From positions 1 to 6,123 of the forward strand of contig CBDUMN010000145.1 in NCBI GenBank assembly GCA_965368335.1: a stretch of 6,123 bases of DNA, given 5' to 3'. This DNA is from CBDUMN01 sp965368335 (GTDB lineage: Bacteria > Pseudomonadota > Alphaproteobacteria > Rhodospirillales > JAPHRK01). A model generated the notes under the pieces. The model had not been told where the DNA came from. It ran no database searches and worked only from the letters and a program-made list of their open reading frames with translations. The translations under genes and the position numbers were made by a program. This document shows, in pieces, positions 1-5,945 of this stretch (the first letter of the stretch is position 1; the number at the start of each line of letters is the position of its first letter).

Positions 1-1
1 C

Positions 2-967
2 CTTGACGACCTATACGAAGGCGTCATTGGCGGGGATCGAACGGTTCTCGCCAACGCCATTACGCTGATCGAGAGTACCAATCCCGAACAACAAGCCAGG
101 GCTCAGGAGTTGCTGTTAAAGCTTCTGCCCCATGGCGGCGGTGCGGCCTGTATCGGTATTACGGGTGTCCCCGGTGTCGGCAAATCTACTTTTATCGAAA
201 GCTTCGGCAAAATGCTGACCGGGCAGGGGCTGAAAGTCGCCGTCCTGGCGGTCGACCCAACCTCAAGCCGATCGGGCGGCTCCATTTTGGGCGATAAGAC
301 GCGCATGGCCGAGCTTTCTGCGGATGCCAACGCCTTTATCCGGCCGTCACCATCTTCCTGCACGCTTGGGGGCGTTACTCGGACGACGCGGGAGACTATG
401 GCAATTTGCGAGGCTGCCGGGTTCGATGTGATCCTGATTGAAACCGTGGGGGTCGGGCAGTCCGAAACCGTGGTTGCCGACATGGTGGACTTCTTTCTCG
501 TCCTCATGCTGCCGGGGGCAGGGGATGAGTTGCAGGGGATCAAAAAAGGTGTTTTGGAGCTTGCCGATCTTATCGCCGTTAACAAAGCTGAGGGTGATAA
601 TGCCAGCCGGGCGAAAATGGCCAAACGCGAGTATCAGAACGCTCTTCACATCATGAAACCGATCAGCCCCAACTGGAGCCCCCCCGTACTGACCATTAGT
701 GGCCTGACGGGTATGGGGCTTGATGATCTCTGGGAAAAAATCAATGACCATAAGTCAGCCCTGACAGAGAGCGGTGAGTACCAGGAAAAGCGCCAGCAGC
801 AGCAACTGCGCTGGATGTGGGCTATGGTCGAGAACCGCTTGATTTCGGCGCTTAGAAACGATCCGTCGGTTGCCGGTCTCGTCCCTAAAATTGAGGATGG
901 CGTCGTTGAGGGGAAGCTGACGGCGACCCTGGGTGCAGATAAAATTCTCAAAGCCTTTCAGAAATAG
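2..967 (+). CDS. meaB: Methylmalonyl-CoA mutase-associated GTPase MeaB (ArgK family), 5'-truncated by the window edge
   Basis: This G3E-type P-loop GTPase loads and protects the adenosylcobalamin cofactor of methylmalonyl-CoA mutase, which makes succinyl-CoA from propionyl-CoA-derived methylmalonyl-CoA in the cytoplasm. The frame is open from base 2, and its first residues (LDDLYEGVIGGDRTVLANAI) match the family N-terminus, so the gene starts upstream. About 321 residues are visible against roughly 330 usual, so only about ten are missing. The Walker A motif GVPGVGKS lies at 164-187, followed by the family signature DPTSSRSGGSILGDKTRM. The switch/Walker B segment ETVGVGQSE is at 440-466 and the guanine-specificity motif NKAE begins at 581. 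The C-terminal dimerisation arm is intact up to the TAG stop. A mutase gene is a common left-hand neighbour of meaB but cannot be seen here. No truncation or frameshift is apparent apart from the window edge. An ArgK-like kinase name is the older label for the same family. Confidence 0.95.
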   Translation, partial: LDDLYEGVIGGDRTVLANAITLIESTNPEQQARAQELLLKLLPHGGGAACIGITGVPGVGKSTFIESFGKMLTGQGLKVAVLAVDPTSSRSGGSILGDKTRMAELSADANAFIRPSPSSCTLGGVTRTTRETMAICEAAGFDVILIETVGVGQSETVVADMVDFFLVLMLPGAGDELQGIKKGVLELADLIAVNKAEGDNASRAKMAKREYQNALHIMKPISPNWSPPVLTISGLTGMGLDDLWEKINDHKSALTESGEYQEKRQQQQLRWMWAMVENRLISALRNDPSVAGLVPKIEDGVVEGKLTATLGADKILKAFQK

Positions 968-992
968 CGCGGCTTTAGAGTAGGCTTATAAG

Positions 993-1607
993 ATGGACTC
1001 CATCATCTACAGTCTCGACCTTTTAGGAACCTTCGTTTTCGCTATTTCCGGCGCTTTGGCGGCGGCGCGTAAGCAGATGGATATCTTCGGGTTTCTCGTG
1101 GTCGCTATGGCGGTTGCTGTTGGCGGTGGCACCGTACGCGACTTGGTGCTTGGGGCCGGACCTGTTTTTTGGGTTCAAGACGCTAACTATTTTTATGTTG
1201 TCGCTTTGGCTGCTGTCTTTACATTTTTCTGGGCTCATAAGGTCTCATCGCGGTTCACACTGTTGGTTTGGGCCGATGCTTTCGGACTGGCCTTGTTTGC
1301 GCTCATCGGGACGCAAAAAGCTCTGACTTTTGGTGTGGAACCGGTGATTGCCATTTTGATGGGGGTGGTAACGGGAACGTTCGGTGGAATGATACGCGAT
1401 GTGCTCTGCGGTGAAGTTCCTCTGGTTTTGCGCCGGGAAATCTATGCGCTGGCCGCCGTAACCGGCAGTGCTGTTTTCTGGGTGGCTGACGAAGCCGGTT
1501 TTATGGGCGTTCTTCCCCTCATTCTCGGTTTTTTAGCCACCTTGGCGGTGCGCGGTCCCGCCATTGTTTTCGGTTGGAGTCTGCCGGTCTACGGACAGAA
1601 AGACTAA
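993..1607 (+). CDS. UPF0126 / trimeric intracellular cation channel (TRIC)-family membrane protein
   Basis: This is a 204-residue, very hydrophobic inner-membrane protein made of two tandem copies of the UPF0126 glycine-rich domain. The first copy carries GTFVFAISGALAAARKQMD (residues 12-30) and GGGTVRDL (44-51). The second carries a degenerate counterpart ending in GTFGGMIRDVLCGEVP (128-143). The paired GG-x-x-RD motifs and about seven predicted membrane segments are the hallmark of the family. Bacterial relatives of eukaryotic TRIC channels are monovalent cation channels, but the substrate of this protein cannot be read from sequence. The ATG at 993 has only a weak ribosome site (AGG at 982-984). 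It lies 25 nt after meaB, so the two are probably co-transcribed. The TAA stop overlaps the convergent gene's stop by 4 nt. The family call is firm and the channel role is inferred. Confidence 0.9.
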   Translation: MDSIIYSLDLLGTFVFAISGALAAARKQMDIFGFLVVAMAVAVGGGTVRDLVLGAGPVFWVQDANYFYVVALAAVFTFFWAHKVSSRFTLLVWADAFGLALFALIGTQKALTFGVEPVIAILMGVVTGTFGGMIRDVLCGEVPLVLRREIYALAAVTGSAVFWVADEAGFMGVLPLILGFLATLAVRGPAIVFGWSLPVYGQKD

Positions 1608-2509
1608 AGAGGCAATTCGTCCGCTAAACCCGATCCGTTAAAATGAAGGCTGAGGCCCACTCTATAAGCGGGAGGAATCGCCTCGCCAAATTCGTGAAAA
1701 AGTCCTGTCGCTATTTTTTTCGGATCAAGATGAGTATGAGGCCCGCTTGGCGTTTTGCCGTTCTTCCGGGGGATCGGCTGATAAACCTCAATCCGCCCTA
1801 AGGGAGAAGACACAATTCGATGCGGCGATACCTTTTTAACGGTATCGACCAACTGCCTATTGTCGAAGAACGACGTTCCTAGGGAGTCTCTGAGGCTAGC
1901 AAGGAGATCGGTCTGGCTCGTACGGATTTGGAAATCCGTATGGGGGTGGCCGAGGGCGAGATTAAATAGGGGGAGTTCTCTATCCTGTTCTCGTATGGCG
2001 CTGCGATCAATCCCCGTTTCACATAGTCCGAGGGGAGCCATACGATCATATTTCGTTTTAAAGGCAGATAACGCCAGCGCTACAGGTTTTCCAGCTTTAC
2101 TAAGTAGGGCTAATGGTTTGAAAGGGCGGAATAAGTCGATTTTAAGTGCGCCCCGTTCCGTTTCAATCGTTGCACCGTCATCGCCTTTTTCTATTTTTGC
2201 TTCTTCGCTTTTTTCCCGGCTGAATTCACCAAGGGCTCCGTAGGCTCCGACTGACCAGGCGCAGACGTTGTCGCTTAAAGCCTGGGTCAGAAAATCAAGA
2301 ACCTGATCGGGTTTCCATGGCAGGATTGCATAGCCGAACCCGCATTCCTCCCGACGTTTTGGGAGTTCTCTATAAAGCTTCTTCTTCTCCGCTTCGCTCA
2401 TGTCTTTCCAGGCCGTGATTTCTTCATCACTGCGGTTACAGCCAGTGCAAAGACTCGTTTGTTCGTCGTATTGGCAAATTCCCACACAGGGAGAGGGTAG
2501 GTGGTTCAA
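1604..2509 (-). CDS. DUF1289 cysteine-motif protein with a long C-terminal domain (hypothetical fusion)
   Basis: This is a 301-residue protein of two parts. Residues 5-50 are a DUF1289 domain with four cysteines (C8, C12, C21, C24) in the pattern PCVGIC...CTGCNR, followed by EEITAW (residues 29-34). The domain is thought to bind metal or an Fe-S centre, but its function is unknown. DUF1289 proteins are normally short, often under about 100 residues, so this is a fusion. Residues 60-301 form a second domain with recognisable blocks: AWSVGAYGALGEF (84-96), LGLCETGIDRSAIREQDR (160-177), GHPHTDFQIRT (187-197) and GPHTHLDP (256-263). These recall an uncharacterised alphaproteobacterial family, possibly DUF6925; I am not certain of that name. 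No signal peptide or membrane segment is visible. The TTG start at 2509 is chosen because it puts the cysteines at the normal distance from the N-terminus, has a purine-rich AAGAG upstream, and has an in-frame TAA eight codons before it with no ATG between. Confidence 0.8.
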   Translation of the reverse strand: MNHLPSPCVGICQYDEQTSLCTGCNRSDEEITAWKDMSEAEKKKLYRELPKRREECGFGYAILPWKPDQVLDFLTQALSDNVCAWSVGAYGALGEFSREKSEEAKIEKGDDGATIETERGALKIDLFRPFKPLALLSKAGKPVALALSAFKTKYDRMAPLGLCETGIDRSAIREQDRELPLFNLALGHPHTDFQIRTSQTDLLASLRDSLGTSFFDNRQLVDTVKKVSPHRIVSSPLGRIEVYQPIPRKNGKTPSGPHTHLDPKKIATGLFHEFGEAIPPAYRVGLSLHFNGSGLADELPL

Positions 2510-2578
2510 CGGTCGTTTCTCTTTTCGGCGAATTTAATCTTATGTCCCCTATGTGGGGGAGAAACGATTGGTTTCAAT

Positions 2579-2612
2579 AAAAAAGCCGGAAGGTTTGCGA
2601 ACCTTCCGGCTT
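2579..2612 (-). terminator. Rho-independent terminator of the acuI-peroxidase operon
   Basis: A perfect 13-bp stem, AAGCCGGAAGGTT (2583-2595) pairing with AACCTTCCGGCTT (2600-2612), closes a 4-nt loop. Read on the - strand it runs straight into six Ts (2584-2579), followed by ATTG. It lies 18 nt after the TAA of the peroxidase-related gene and before the DUF1289 gene, so it separates the two transcription units. The forward strand lacks a comparable T-run after the stem, so the - direction is favoured. Confidence 0.93.
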
Positions 2613-2630
2613 GGTTTTGGAAAAGGACTT

Positions 2631-3203
2631 TTAGCCGCGGCCCATTGAGTAAAACTCGTCGTTCGGTCGCATGGAGATGAAGTTGGCCATCCGGTTCGAC
2701 AGACCGAAGAAGGCCGTGATTCCGGCGATGTCCCAGATATCTTCGTCGGAAAAACCATGACCCTTCAGGGTTTCGAAATCCTGATCGTCAATTGACTGAG
2801 CGTCGTTGCAGACCTTCATTGCGAAATCGAGCATGGCTTTTTGTTTTGGCGTGATATCGGCCTTGCGGTAATTGGTCGCTACCTGATCGGCAATCAGTGG
2901 ATTTTTGGCCCGGATGCGTAGGATTGCCCCGTGAGCGACAACGCAGTATTGGCAGTTGTTGGCGCCTGAGGTGGTGACGACGATCATTTCCATATCGGCT
3001 TTTGTCAGGCCACTTTTCTTTTCCATCAGGGCGTCGTGATAGGCGAAAAAAGCACGGAATTCATCTGGACGGTGCGCCAGGGTCAGGAAAACATTGGGCA
3101 CGAATCCGGCTTTTTCCTGAACGGCGAGAACCTTCTCTTTGATGTCGTCGGGAAGATCGTTGATATTGGGCACCGGATAACGGCTGATAGGCTTGTCGCT
3201 CAT
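2631..3203 (-). CDS. Peroxidase-related enzyme of the AhpD / carboxymuconolactone decarboxylase superfamily
   Basis: This 190-residue cytoplasmic protein belongs to the uncharacterised peroxidase-related branch of the AhpD-like fold. The core motif is NCQYCVVAHGA (residues 83-93). C84 and C87 form the CxxC redox pair and H91 the conserved histidine, as in alkylhydroperoxidase AhpD. The N-terminal PNVFLTLAHRPDEFRAFFAYHDALM segment (36-60) and the C-terminal FFGLSNRMANFISMRPNDEFY block (165-185) are typical of the subfamily, and the length is normal. The activity is presumed to be thiol-dependent peroxide reduction, but the physiological substrate is unknown. The ATG at 3203 has a good AGAGGA site (3211-3216). 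It lies 15 nt after acuI's stop, so it is the second gene of that operon and presumably shares its control. It ends in the strong terminator just downstream. Confidence 0.9.
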   Translation of the reverse strand: MSDKPISRYPVPNINDLPDDIKEKVLAVQEKAGFVPNVFLTLAHRPDEFRAFFAYHDALMEKKSGLTKADMEMIVVTTSGANNCQYCVVAHGAILRIRAKNPLIADQVATNYRKADITPKQKAMLDFAMKVCNDAQSIDDQDFETLKGHGFSDEDIWDIAGITAFFGLSNRMANFISMRPNDEFYSMGRG

Positions 3204-3218
3204 CGTTGGTTCCTCTTT

Positions 3219-4202
3219 TTAAGCGTTGACGTCAACGACCACACGGCCGCGGACTTGACCCTTCAGAATGTCTCCCGCAACGCCAATGGCGTCGGCCAGG
3301 GACACTTTGGTGGTCAGGTTTTCAAGTTTTGAAATATCGAGGTCGGTAGCCAGACGGTTCCAGGCTTCGGTGCGCACCTCTTTAGAGGCCATCACCGAAT
3401 CAACCCCCGCAAGGGTCACACCGCGCAAAATAAACGGAGCGACGGAGGAGGGGAGATCCATCCCCTGAGCCAAGCCACAGGCAGCGACCGAGCCGCCGTA
3501 TTTGGTTTGAGAGAGTACGTTGGCAAGCGTATGGCTGCCGACAGCATCGACACCCCCGGCGTAAAGCTCCTTGCCGAGCGGCCGAGCTGGGCCGGAAAGG
3601 GTTTCTCTGTCAATAATTTCGGAAGCGCCGAGACTTTTAAGGAAGTCGGCCTCCGATGCCCGGCCTGTCGATGCGTGAACCTCATAGCCAAGCTTGGAAA
3701 GGATCGCAATGGCTACCGAGCCGACGCCACCGTTTGCTCCGGTTACGATAACCGGACCTTTGTCAGGTGTGACGCCGTTTCTCTCTATCGCCATAACGCA
3801 AAGCATGGCCGTATAACCTGCCGTACCGATAGACATGGCTTGTTCGGAGTTGAAAGCGGAGGGAAGAGGGACCAGCCAGTCGCCTTTGACGCGGGCTTTT
3901 TGCGAGAGGCCGCCCCAGTGGCGTTCGCCGACGCCCCAGCCGTTCAATACGACTTTATCGCCGGGCTTGTAATCGACATGGTCGCTTACTTCGACTGTAC
4001 CGGCGAAATCGATGCCCGGCACCATGGGATAATCACGAACGACAGGAGCCGAGCCAGTAATCGCTAAGCCGTCTTTATAGTTGATGGTCGAGAAATCAAC
4101 GGCAACGGTTACGTCACCTTCCGGGAGACGATCATCAGTTAACTCGCCAACGGCGGCTTCAACCGTATCGCCGGGTTTTTCCAGGATAATTGCCTTAAAC
4201 AT
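3219..4202 (-). CDS. acuI: Acrylyl-CoA reductase (NADPH), AcuI/YhdH-type medium-chain dehydrogenase
   Basis: This 327-residue zinc-independent MDR oxidoreductase would reduce toxic acryloyl-CoA to propionyl-CoA with NADPH. That step occurs in DMSP/acrylate and 3-hydroxypropionate assimilation. Family blocks are present in order: NYKDGLAITG (41-50), VPGIDFAGTV (61-70), GWGVGERHWGGLSQKARV (88-105), GTAGYTAM (126-133), the nucleotide-binding loop TGANGGVGS (154-162), ASTGR (177-181, likely NADP phosphate contact), VGSHTLANV (221-229), CGLAQGMDLP (242-251) and the terminal GQVRGRVVVD (315-324). The length matches the family. The ATG at 4202 follows GAGAGGAA (4209-4216). The gene leads a two-gene operon divergent from a GntR regulator, whose likely operator overlaps the acuI promoter. 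The family is clear. Acryloyl-CoA as the true substrate is inferred, because YhdH homologues outside DMSP degraders act on other enones. Confidence 0.93.
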   Translation of the reverse strand: MFKAIILEKPGDTVEAAVGELTDDRLPEGDVTVAVDFSTINYKDGLAITGSAPVVRDYPMVPGIDFAGTVEVSDHVDYKPGDKVVLNGWGVGERHWGGLSQKARVKGDWLVPLPSAFNSEQAMSIGTAGYTAMLCVMAIERNGVTPDKGPVIVTGANGGVGSVAIAILSKLGYEVHASTGRASEADFLKSLGASEIIDRETLSGPARPLGKELYAGGVDAVGSHTLANVLSQTKYGGSVAACGLAQGMDLPSSVAPFILRGVTLAGVDSVMASKEVRTEAWNRLATDLDISKLENLTTKVSLADAIGVAGDILKGQVRGRVVVDVNA

Positions 4203-4225
4203 GGGCGCTTCCTCTCGGTAAAATT

Positions 4226-4245
4226 AGGCACCTCACTAAATGCCT
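4226..4245. repeat. Short inverted repeat AGGCA-N10-TGCCT over the acuI -10 region
   Basis: AGGCA (4226-4230) and TGCCT (4241-4245) are perfect inverted arms separated by 10 nt. They span the proposed acuI -10 box and start site. It could be a second regulator site or a chance match, since five-base arms are weak evidence. The arms do not resemble the nearby TTGT-N3-ACAA palindrome. Confidence 0.35.
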
Positions 4246-4263
4246 GAATCAGATATTTGTCAA
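4235..4263 (-). promoter_or_regulatory. Sigma70-type promoter for the acuI operon
   Basis: On the - strand a perfect -35 box TTGACA (4258-4263) is followed by a 17-nt spacer and TTTAGT (4235-4240), which matches the -10 consensus at four of six positions. Transcription would start near 4228, giving a leader of about 26 nt that includes the acuI ribosome site. The -35 box lies wholly inside the palindrome at 4255-4269. Confidence 0.72.
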
Positions 4264-4269
4264 ACAAAT
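4255..4269. promoter_or_regulatory. Predicted FadR-family GntR operator, palindrome ATTTGT-CAA-ACAAAT
   Basis: This is a perfect 6-bp inverted repeat around a 3-nt centre. It contains TTGT-N3-ACAA, which fits the nGT-N3-ACn operator pattern known for FadR-subfamily regulators (for example TGGT-N3-ACCA of FadR, or ATTGGT-N3-ACCAAT of PdhR/LldR). It lies between a gene for exactly this regulator class and its divergent neighbour. It covers the acuI -35 box and touches the first base of the regulator's own -35 box, so binding would be expected to repress both promoters. Confidence 0.72.
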
Positions 4270-4297
4270 TTACATTTATTCACCGCCTCGTTATATT
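4269..4297 (+). promoter_or_regulatory. Sigma70-type promoter of the GntR regulator gene
   Basis: A TTTACA -35 box (4269-4274, five of six matches) is followed by a 17-nt spacer and TATATT (4292-4297, five of six matches). The start site would be near 4304, leaving a leader of about 29 nt before the ATG at 4333. Its -35 box directly abuts the divergent acuI -35 box, with the palindromic operator spanning the junction. Confidence 0.72.
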
Positions 4298-4332
4298 TGC
4301 TCTAATTGGCGACTCCGACTCCTGGAAAAGAC

Positions 4333-5073
4333 ATGAAAATTCAACCGCTTGTTACAAAAAGTCTGGCTAAGCAAATTTCAGAGAATATCCGTGACGCCAT
4401 CTTGGTTGGCGACTTAAAAGTGGATGATCGGTTGCCAACTGAGGAGGAACTCGCGGCCCGTTACGAAGTCTCGCGTCCGACGATCCGTGAGGCGTTGAAG
4501 CGTTTGGCGGCCCAAGGACTTGTGCGATCCAAACGGGGGCCGACTGGCGGGACGTTTATTGACAGGCCAAGCCAGGAAGCCATGCGTTCGTCGCTCACCG
4601 GTGCGGCTACTCTGCTGGTGAGTCTCGGGGAGTTCGATCTGGAAGCCATTGCCGAGGCGCGCCAGGAAATGGAAGTGACCTGCGTTAAGCTGGCGGCGAA
4701 ACGGCGGACGGAAGACGACTTGGAGCGGATGGCGGCTGAAATTGAAACCCAGAAGCTGGAAACGCTGTCTGATGAGGACTTTTGCTCCTCCGATGTCCGC
4801 TTTCACCGAGCTTTAGTCGATGCCGCCAAAAACCCCATGCTGCAATTCGTTATGTTTGCGGTTATTGAGGCGTTGCAGCCTGTTATGAATATGGTGATTT
4901 ACCGATTTCGGGATCGCACCGAAGTGGTCGCTCAGCATCAAAAAATCTACCAGGCGATCAAGGGCGAGGATTCGGTCACGGCAGCCGAGGCTCTGCTTGA
5001 GCAGATGGCTTGTCTGCGTGAGCAATACGCGCAGGCTCAGGCTTGGCGACGTGAGCGAGAGGCCGGAGAGTAG
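4333..5073 (+). CDS. FadR-type GntR-family transcriptional regulator (GntR HTH + FCD domain)
   Basis: This 246-residue DNA-binding regulator has an N-terminal winged helix at about residues 8-76. The helix contains LPTEEELAARYEVSRPTIREAL (34-55) and the wing GPTGGTFIDR (69-78), both classical GntR features. An all-helical FCD ligand domain occupies about residues 100-235. In FCD proteins a metal is usually held by an Asp and three His. Here D154, H158 (DVRFH) and H202 (AQHQKIYQAI) are present, but no histidine follows H202, so the third His ligand is missing; M225 or C227 sits nearby. I chose the ATG at 4333 because GGAAAAG lies just before it and the predicted transcript starts near 4304. 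The upstream in-frame TTG (4306) would be almost leaderless and has no ribosome site. It is divergent from acuI and 2 nt upstream of a hydrolase gene. The likely role is an autoregulated repressor of both flanks sensing an organic acid or CoA ester; the ligand is unknown. Confidence 0.9.
   Translation: MKIQPLVTKSLAKQISENIRDAILVGDLKVDDRLPTEEELAARYEVSRPTIREALKRLAAQGLVRSKRGPTGGTFIDRPSQEAMRSSLTGAATLLVSLGEFDLEAIAEARQEMEVTCVKLAAKRRTEDDLERMAAEIETQKLETLSDEDFCSSDVRFHRALVDAAKNPMLQFVMFAVIEALQPVMNMVIYRFRDRTEVVAQHQKIYQAIKGEDSVTAAEALLEQMACLREQYAQAQAWRREREAGE
5065..5068 (+). promoter_or_regulatory. Ribosome binding site that decides the TTG start of the hydrolase
   Basis: GGAG sits inside the last codons of the GntR gene, 7 nt before the TTG at 5076. 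No ATG or GTG start at the correct N-terminus competes with it. The position implies translational coupling with the regulator. Confidence 0.6.
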
Positions 5074-5075
5074 AT

Positions 5076-5855
5076 TTGCAACTGCATTCTCTTGAATTCG
5101 GAACATCGGGACCTCCTGTCGTTATTCTTCACGGTCTGTTTGGTGCAGCCAAAAACTGGACGACTATCGCCAAGAGACTTGGGGATGAATATCGGGTTAT
5201 AGCTCTTGATTTGCCAAACCACGGGCAATCTCCGTGGTGCGCCTCCATGCATTTGAACGATATGGCGGAAGCCGTTGCTCGCTTCATGGCGAGCCATGGC
5301 CTTGATGGCGCGCCGGTAATCGGCCATAGCCTTGGAGGAAAGGTTGCTATGGCCTTGGCGCTTTGCCATCAGGAAAACGTCGGGAGGCTATTGGTTTCCG
5401 ATATCGCTCCCGTCACCTATCCTCGCACCTTGAGCCATTATGTCGAAGCCATGCAGACGCTCGACCTCAGTGGAAAGAAACGTCGGAACGCATTAAGCGA
5501 GGACCTTAAAAAAGCAGTGCAGGAGCCTGGTATAAGGGCGTTTTTACTTTCCAATCTTAAGACTGCGGGTGAAGGGTTTGCTTGGCAGGTCAATCTGGAT
5601 GCCATCGCTGCGGGAATGGCTGATATCATGGGATTTCCCGCTTCTCTTGATGAGCGGGTCTACAATGGACCTACGCTTTTTGTTCGTGGGCAGCAGTCCG
5701 ATTATATTCGCCCGTTCCACCATGGACACATTAAGCGTCTCTTCCCTAAATCGAAGATCATTACCGTCAAGAAAGCTGGCCATTGGATACATGCGGATCA
5801 ACCGGACGCTTTTTATGAAATCGTTAAAAGCTTTCTCAATTGGCGAGACACGTAG
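5076..5855 (+). CDS. Alpha/beta hydrolase, YbfF-like esterase/thioesterase
   Basis: This is a 259-residue cytoplasmic alpha/beta-hydrolase-fold protein. The oxyanion-hole region is HGLFGAAKNW (19-28), and ALDLPNHGQS (43-52) is a YbfF-type signature. The nucleophile elbow GHSLGG places the catalytic serine at S85, and the catalytic histidine is H236 in AGHWIHADQPDAF. The acid is probably D109 of SDIAPVTY, the position used in the YbfF group (24 residues after the serine); D209 is the alternative. E. coli YbfF is reported to cleave long-chain acyl-CoA and malonyl-CoA thioesters, so a CoA-ester hydrolase is plausible here, but the substrate cannot be read from sequence. The TTG start lies 2 nt after the GntR stop with GGAG at a good distance, and it gives the family's short MxLHxxEFG N-terminus. 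The gene is probably transcribed from the regulator's promoter and so under the same operator. No clear intrinsic terminator follows it. Confidence 0.9.
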   Translation: MQLHSLEFGTSGPPVVILHGLFGAAKNWTTIAKRLGDEYRVIALDLPNHGQSPWCASMHLNDMAEAVARFMASHGLDGAPVIGHSLGGKVAMALALCHQENVGRLLVSDIAPVTYPRTLSHYVEAMQTLDLSGKKRRNALSEDLKKAVQEPGIRAFLLSNLKTAGEGFAWQVNLDAIAAGMADIMGFPASLDERVYNGPTLFVRGQQSDYIRPFHHGHIKRLFPKSKIITVKKAGHWIHADQPDAFYEIVKSFLNWRDT

Positions 5856-5871
5856 AACAAAAAAGCGAAGG

Positions 5872-5887
5872 TGTGACTTCCGTCACT
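5872..5887. promoter_or_regulatory. CRP/FNR-superfamily-like palindrome TGTGA-N6-TCACT
   Basis: TGTGA (5872-5876), six bases, then TCACT matches the CRP consensus TGTGA-N6-TCACA at nine of ten defined positions. It contains a perfect GTGAC-TTCC-GTCAC inverted repeat. It lies just after the hydrolase gene and upstream of the small ORF at 5946. Its centre falls about 41.5 bases before the start site predicted from the weak promoter next to it, the position used by class II activators. A weak hairpin at the hydrolase mRNA end is an alternative reading. Confidence 0.45.
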
Positions 5888-5914
5888 TTAAAGCCGCAAT
5901 CGATTGATTATATC
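5887..5914 (+). promoter_or_regulatory. Weak candidate promoter for the small ORF
   Basis: TTTAAA (5887-5892) and TATATC (5909-5914) each match the sigma70 consensus at four of six positions with a 16-nt spacer. The start would be near 5921, leaving a leader of about 25 nt. TAGAAT (5920-5925) is a better -10 hexamer on its own but lacks a matching -35 box. Confidence 0.3.
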
Positions 5915-5945
5915 TCCACTAGAATCACGAAGGTTGGAGGTTGTT

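Noticed and set aside
110..112. TTG as the start of meaB
   Set aside because: The frame stays open back to base 2 and the upstream residues match the MeaB N-terminus, so the gene begins outside the window.
103..624. 173-codon open frame on the - strand inside meaB
   Set aside because: It lies entirely opposite the conserved GTPase motifs, and its Ser/Pro/Thr-rich translation is typical of an antisense shadow.
1860..2243. 127-codon open frame on the + strand inside the DUF1289 fusion gene
   Set aside because: It lies opposite a frame with conserved motifs, and its low-complexity Arg/Ser-rich translation is typical of a shadow frame.
2545..2560. Inverted repeat TCCCC-N6-GGGGA upstream of the DUF1289 gene
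   Set aside because: It has five-base arms only, no T-run and no convincing promoter around it, so it is too weak to call an operator or terminator.
3507..4067. 186-codon open frame on the + strand inside acuI
   Set aside because: It is antisense to a clear MDR enzyme, has no ribosome site and its translation resembles no protein family.
4306..4308. TTG as the start of the GntR regulator
   Set aside because: It has no ribosome site and lies about 2 nt from the predicted transcript start. The ATG at 4333 has GGAAAAG before it and gives the usual GntR N-terminus.
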